From Symmachiella macrocystis (GTDB lineage Bacteria; Planctomycetota; Planctomycetia; Planctomycetales; Planctomycetaceae), in contig NZ_SJPP01000001.1 in the NCBI RefSeq assembly GCF_007860075.1, positions 1,696,501-1,760,500 of the forward strand: 64,000 nucleotides of DNA. Reading direction: 5' to 3'. Shown here in pieces: positions 62,625 to 64,000 of the stretch (position 1 is its first letter; every line of letters starts with the position of its first letter). The notes beneath the pieces were generated by a model. It made no database searches. It worked only from the letters and a program-made list of their open reading frames with translations, and was not told the origin of the DNA. A program made the translations under genes and the position numbers.

Positions 62625-63799
62625 GAACGCGTCTCCGCCACGATCGCCTGCACGGTATCGGCTACGTATTTCAGGTCGTCGTTGCTGAGTCGCGGATAAA
62701 TCGGCAGCGATAGCATCCGTTCGAAAGCAGACTTGGCCACCGGCAGGTCATCGACTTGGTAACCGTGCGTCTCATGATAATAGGGATGCATGTGCAGCGG
62801 CATGTAATGCACGCTCGTCCCCACGCCGGCGGCGGTCAGGCGGTTGATGAATTCGCCGCGATCGATGGAGAGTTTGTCCAGGTGCAATTGGATCACGTAC
62901 AAATGCCAAGAGGTCTGATTTTGAGGGTCAACCGTGAGCGTTTGGACTTCAGGAACGTCGGCGAATGCGCGATTGTAAAACTCGGCGGAGCGGGTGCGGC
63001 CTTCCCAAAATTCGTCGCACCGCCGGAGTTGATGCAAGCCGATCGATGCAGCCACATCGGTCATGTTGTGTTTGAATCCGGCAGCGGTGATTTCGTAATA
63101 CCACGAGCCTTCGGCGCTGAAGCGTTTCCAGGCGTCCTTGCTGATGCCGTGCAGGGACATGATCCGCATCCGGGCAGCCAGGTCGTCTGAATCGGTTGTG
63201 ACCATCCCCCCTTCACCGGTGGTGATGGTTTTGTTCGCGTAGAATGAAAAGCAGGTGATGTCGCTGATGGTTCCTACGGTCCGCTCGCCATACCGCGCCG
63301 GGATTGCGTGCGCCGCATCTTCAATGACGGGTAATTTGTGTTCTTGGGCGATCGCGTGAATCGCGTCCATATCGCACGGTTGGCCGGCGTAGTGGACTGG
63401 AATGATCGCTTTGGTTTTTGAGGTGATTTTCGCGGCGATCGAAGCGGGGTCGATGTTGAGCGTATCGGGTCGACAATCGGCCAAGACCGGTGTTGCCCCC
63501 AGGTGCACGACCACTTCGGCTGTTGAGGCGAACGTCAACGTTGGGACGATCACTTCGTCCCCGGGACCAATGCCGAGTGCTTCGAGCGCCAAGTGCAACG
63601 CAGCTGTGCAAGAGTTCACGGCAATGGCATGTTTCGCCCCCACGCGGTCTGCGAATTCTTGCTCGAATTGCTTTGCTTTTTTACCGGTGGTCAACCATCC
63701 CGAACGGAGCGTGTCGACGACTTCATTGATTTCGTCTTCACCGATGGTCGGCAGGAAAAAAGGGATTTTATGCTGGGCCAGTGTCGTCGTTTTGGTCAA
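62621..63799 (-). CDS. DegT/DnrJ/EryC1/StrS sugar aminotransferase
   Basis: 392 residues. The core has NSCTAALHLALEALGIGPGD, VIVPTLTFASTAEVV, VIEDAAHAIPARYG, and the PLP Lys in FSFYANKTITTGEGG. It transaminates a keto-sugar nucleotide. By position next to the initiating sugar transferase, it probably makes the amino sugar that is placed first, as in PglE/PglC-type pairs (inference). Confidence 0.93.
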   Translation of the reverse strand: MTKTTTLAQHKIPFFLPTIGEDEINEVVDTLRSGWLTTGKKAKQFEQEFADRVGAKHAIAVNSCTAALHLALEALGIGPGDEVIVPTLTFASTAEVVVHLGATPVLADCRPDTLNIDPASIAAKITSKTKAIIPVHYAGQPCDMDAIHAIAQEHKLPVIEDAAHAIPARYGERTVGTISDITCFSFYANKTITTGEGGMVTTDSDDLAARMRIMSLHGISKDAWKRFSAEGSWYYEITAAGFKHNMTDVAASIGLHQLRRCDEFWEGRTRSAEFYNRAFADVPEVQTLTVDPQNQTSWHLYVIQLHLDKLSIDRGEFINRLTAAGVGTSVHYMPLHMHPYYHETHGYQVDDLPVAKSAFERMLSLPIYPRLSNDDLKYVADTVQAIVAETRS

Positions 63800-64000
63800 T
63801 TTGCCAATCCTCTGGGATTAGGTGAGTCTGACAATCAAAGAAAATCGGCAGCGCCGACCGGTAAATATACCTGACAATCCACGCTTCGGCGCAGTGTGGG
63901 CCGCCCAGGTACTAATTTTTTGGACGGTCATACGAATCGCACCGGCGATAGTGCTGCAAAGAGCATCGTTTCTCGACCGCCTGACGCACTGCAGGCAGCG
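63800..64000. other. Window end, no gene seen
   Basis: 201 bases upstream of the DegT gene. It should hold its promoter. AT-rich from 63830 to 63870 (AAAGAAAATC). Nothing else supported. Confidence 0.4.

Noticed and set aside
1-64000. tRNA or rRNA genes
   Set aside because: No TPsiC-arm-like GGTTCGANTCC with matching stems or rRNA landmarks seen on reading; a covariance search would be needed to be certain.

Overview
The window looks like a chromosomal segment of a planctomycete, most likely of the order Planctomycetales. This rests on gene content: sulfatases (one with two catalytic domains in one chain), an adjacent DUF1552 / c-type-cytochrome DUF1592 pair, FG-GAP secreted proteins, a cysteine-rich YTV-type repeat protein, secreted Hint-domain proteins and a RidA-type housekeeping gene set. 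The DNA is moderately GC-rich (judged by eye, not computed). I found no rRNA, tRNA, CRISPR array, integrase, phage module or origin. I cannot name a genus.

Layout. 1-2969: two tandem paralogous secreted Hint proteins, the first cut by the window edge. 2985-11480: a minus-strand block with a sulfatase, a double sulfatase, a DUF1552 protein and a DUF1592-type cytochrome protein, the members joined mostly by 4-bp stop/start overlaps. 11852-12793: an anchored esterase. 13388-18968: a plus-strand run with a LOG-like protein, a BrkB/YihY membrane protein, an M20 peptidase and serS. 19160-28267: mixed housekeeping genes (rnhA, infA, folK, desaturase, ridA-like, serA), an orphan Flp pilin (52 aa), a glycine-zipper lipoprotein and a TPR lipoprotein. 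27.6-31 kb: an accessory patch with a REP-associated tyrosine transposase, REP-like palindromes, a CdiI-type immunity protein, a small membrane protein and a helical-repeat protein. 31-41 kb: purU-like gene, FG-GAP protein, TIM-barrel isomerase, a third sulfatase, two uncharacterised proteins and a PLP decarboxylase. 41.4-45.1 kb: dxr-rseP and a small membrane protein. 45.1-48.3 kb: a surface-sugar cluster (aminotransferase, methyltransferase, cupin, epimerase). 48.7-50.1 kb: the cysteine-rich YTV-like protein. 50.3-58.1 kb: phosphoesterase, a GyrB-like ATPase-domain protein, a DMT transporter, lipoproteins, HIT protein and PIN-TRAM protein. 58.2-63.8 kb: a minus-strand polysaccharide block (VanZ-like, GT4, membrane protein, sugar transferase, DegT aminotransferase).

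How it fits together. The sulfatases and secreted proteins suit a life spent degrading sulfated polysaccharides. The two sugar clusters point to exopolysaccharide or glycan decoration. The intergenic spaces are unusually rich in short dispersed repeats: at least six families are visible, including MITE-like inverted repeats, RAYT-linked REP palindromes, and a phrase repeat that in one place supplies the first codons of a sulfatase signal peptide. The most unusual protein-level items are the paired Hint proteins with no toxin domain, the stand-alone degenerate GyrB-type protein, the 83-cysteine repeat protein and the immunity gene whose 3-prime end is built from a REP palindrome.
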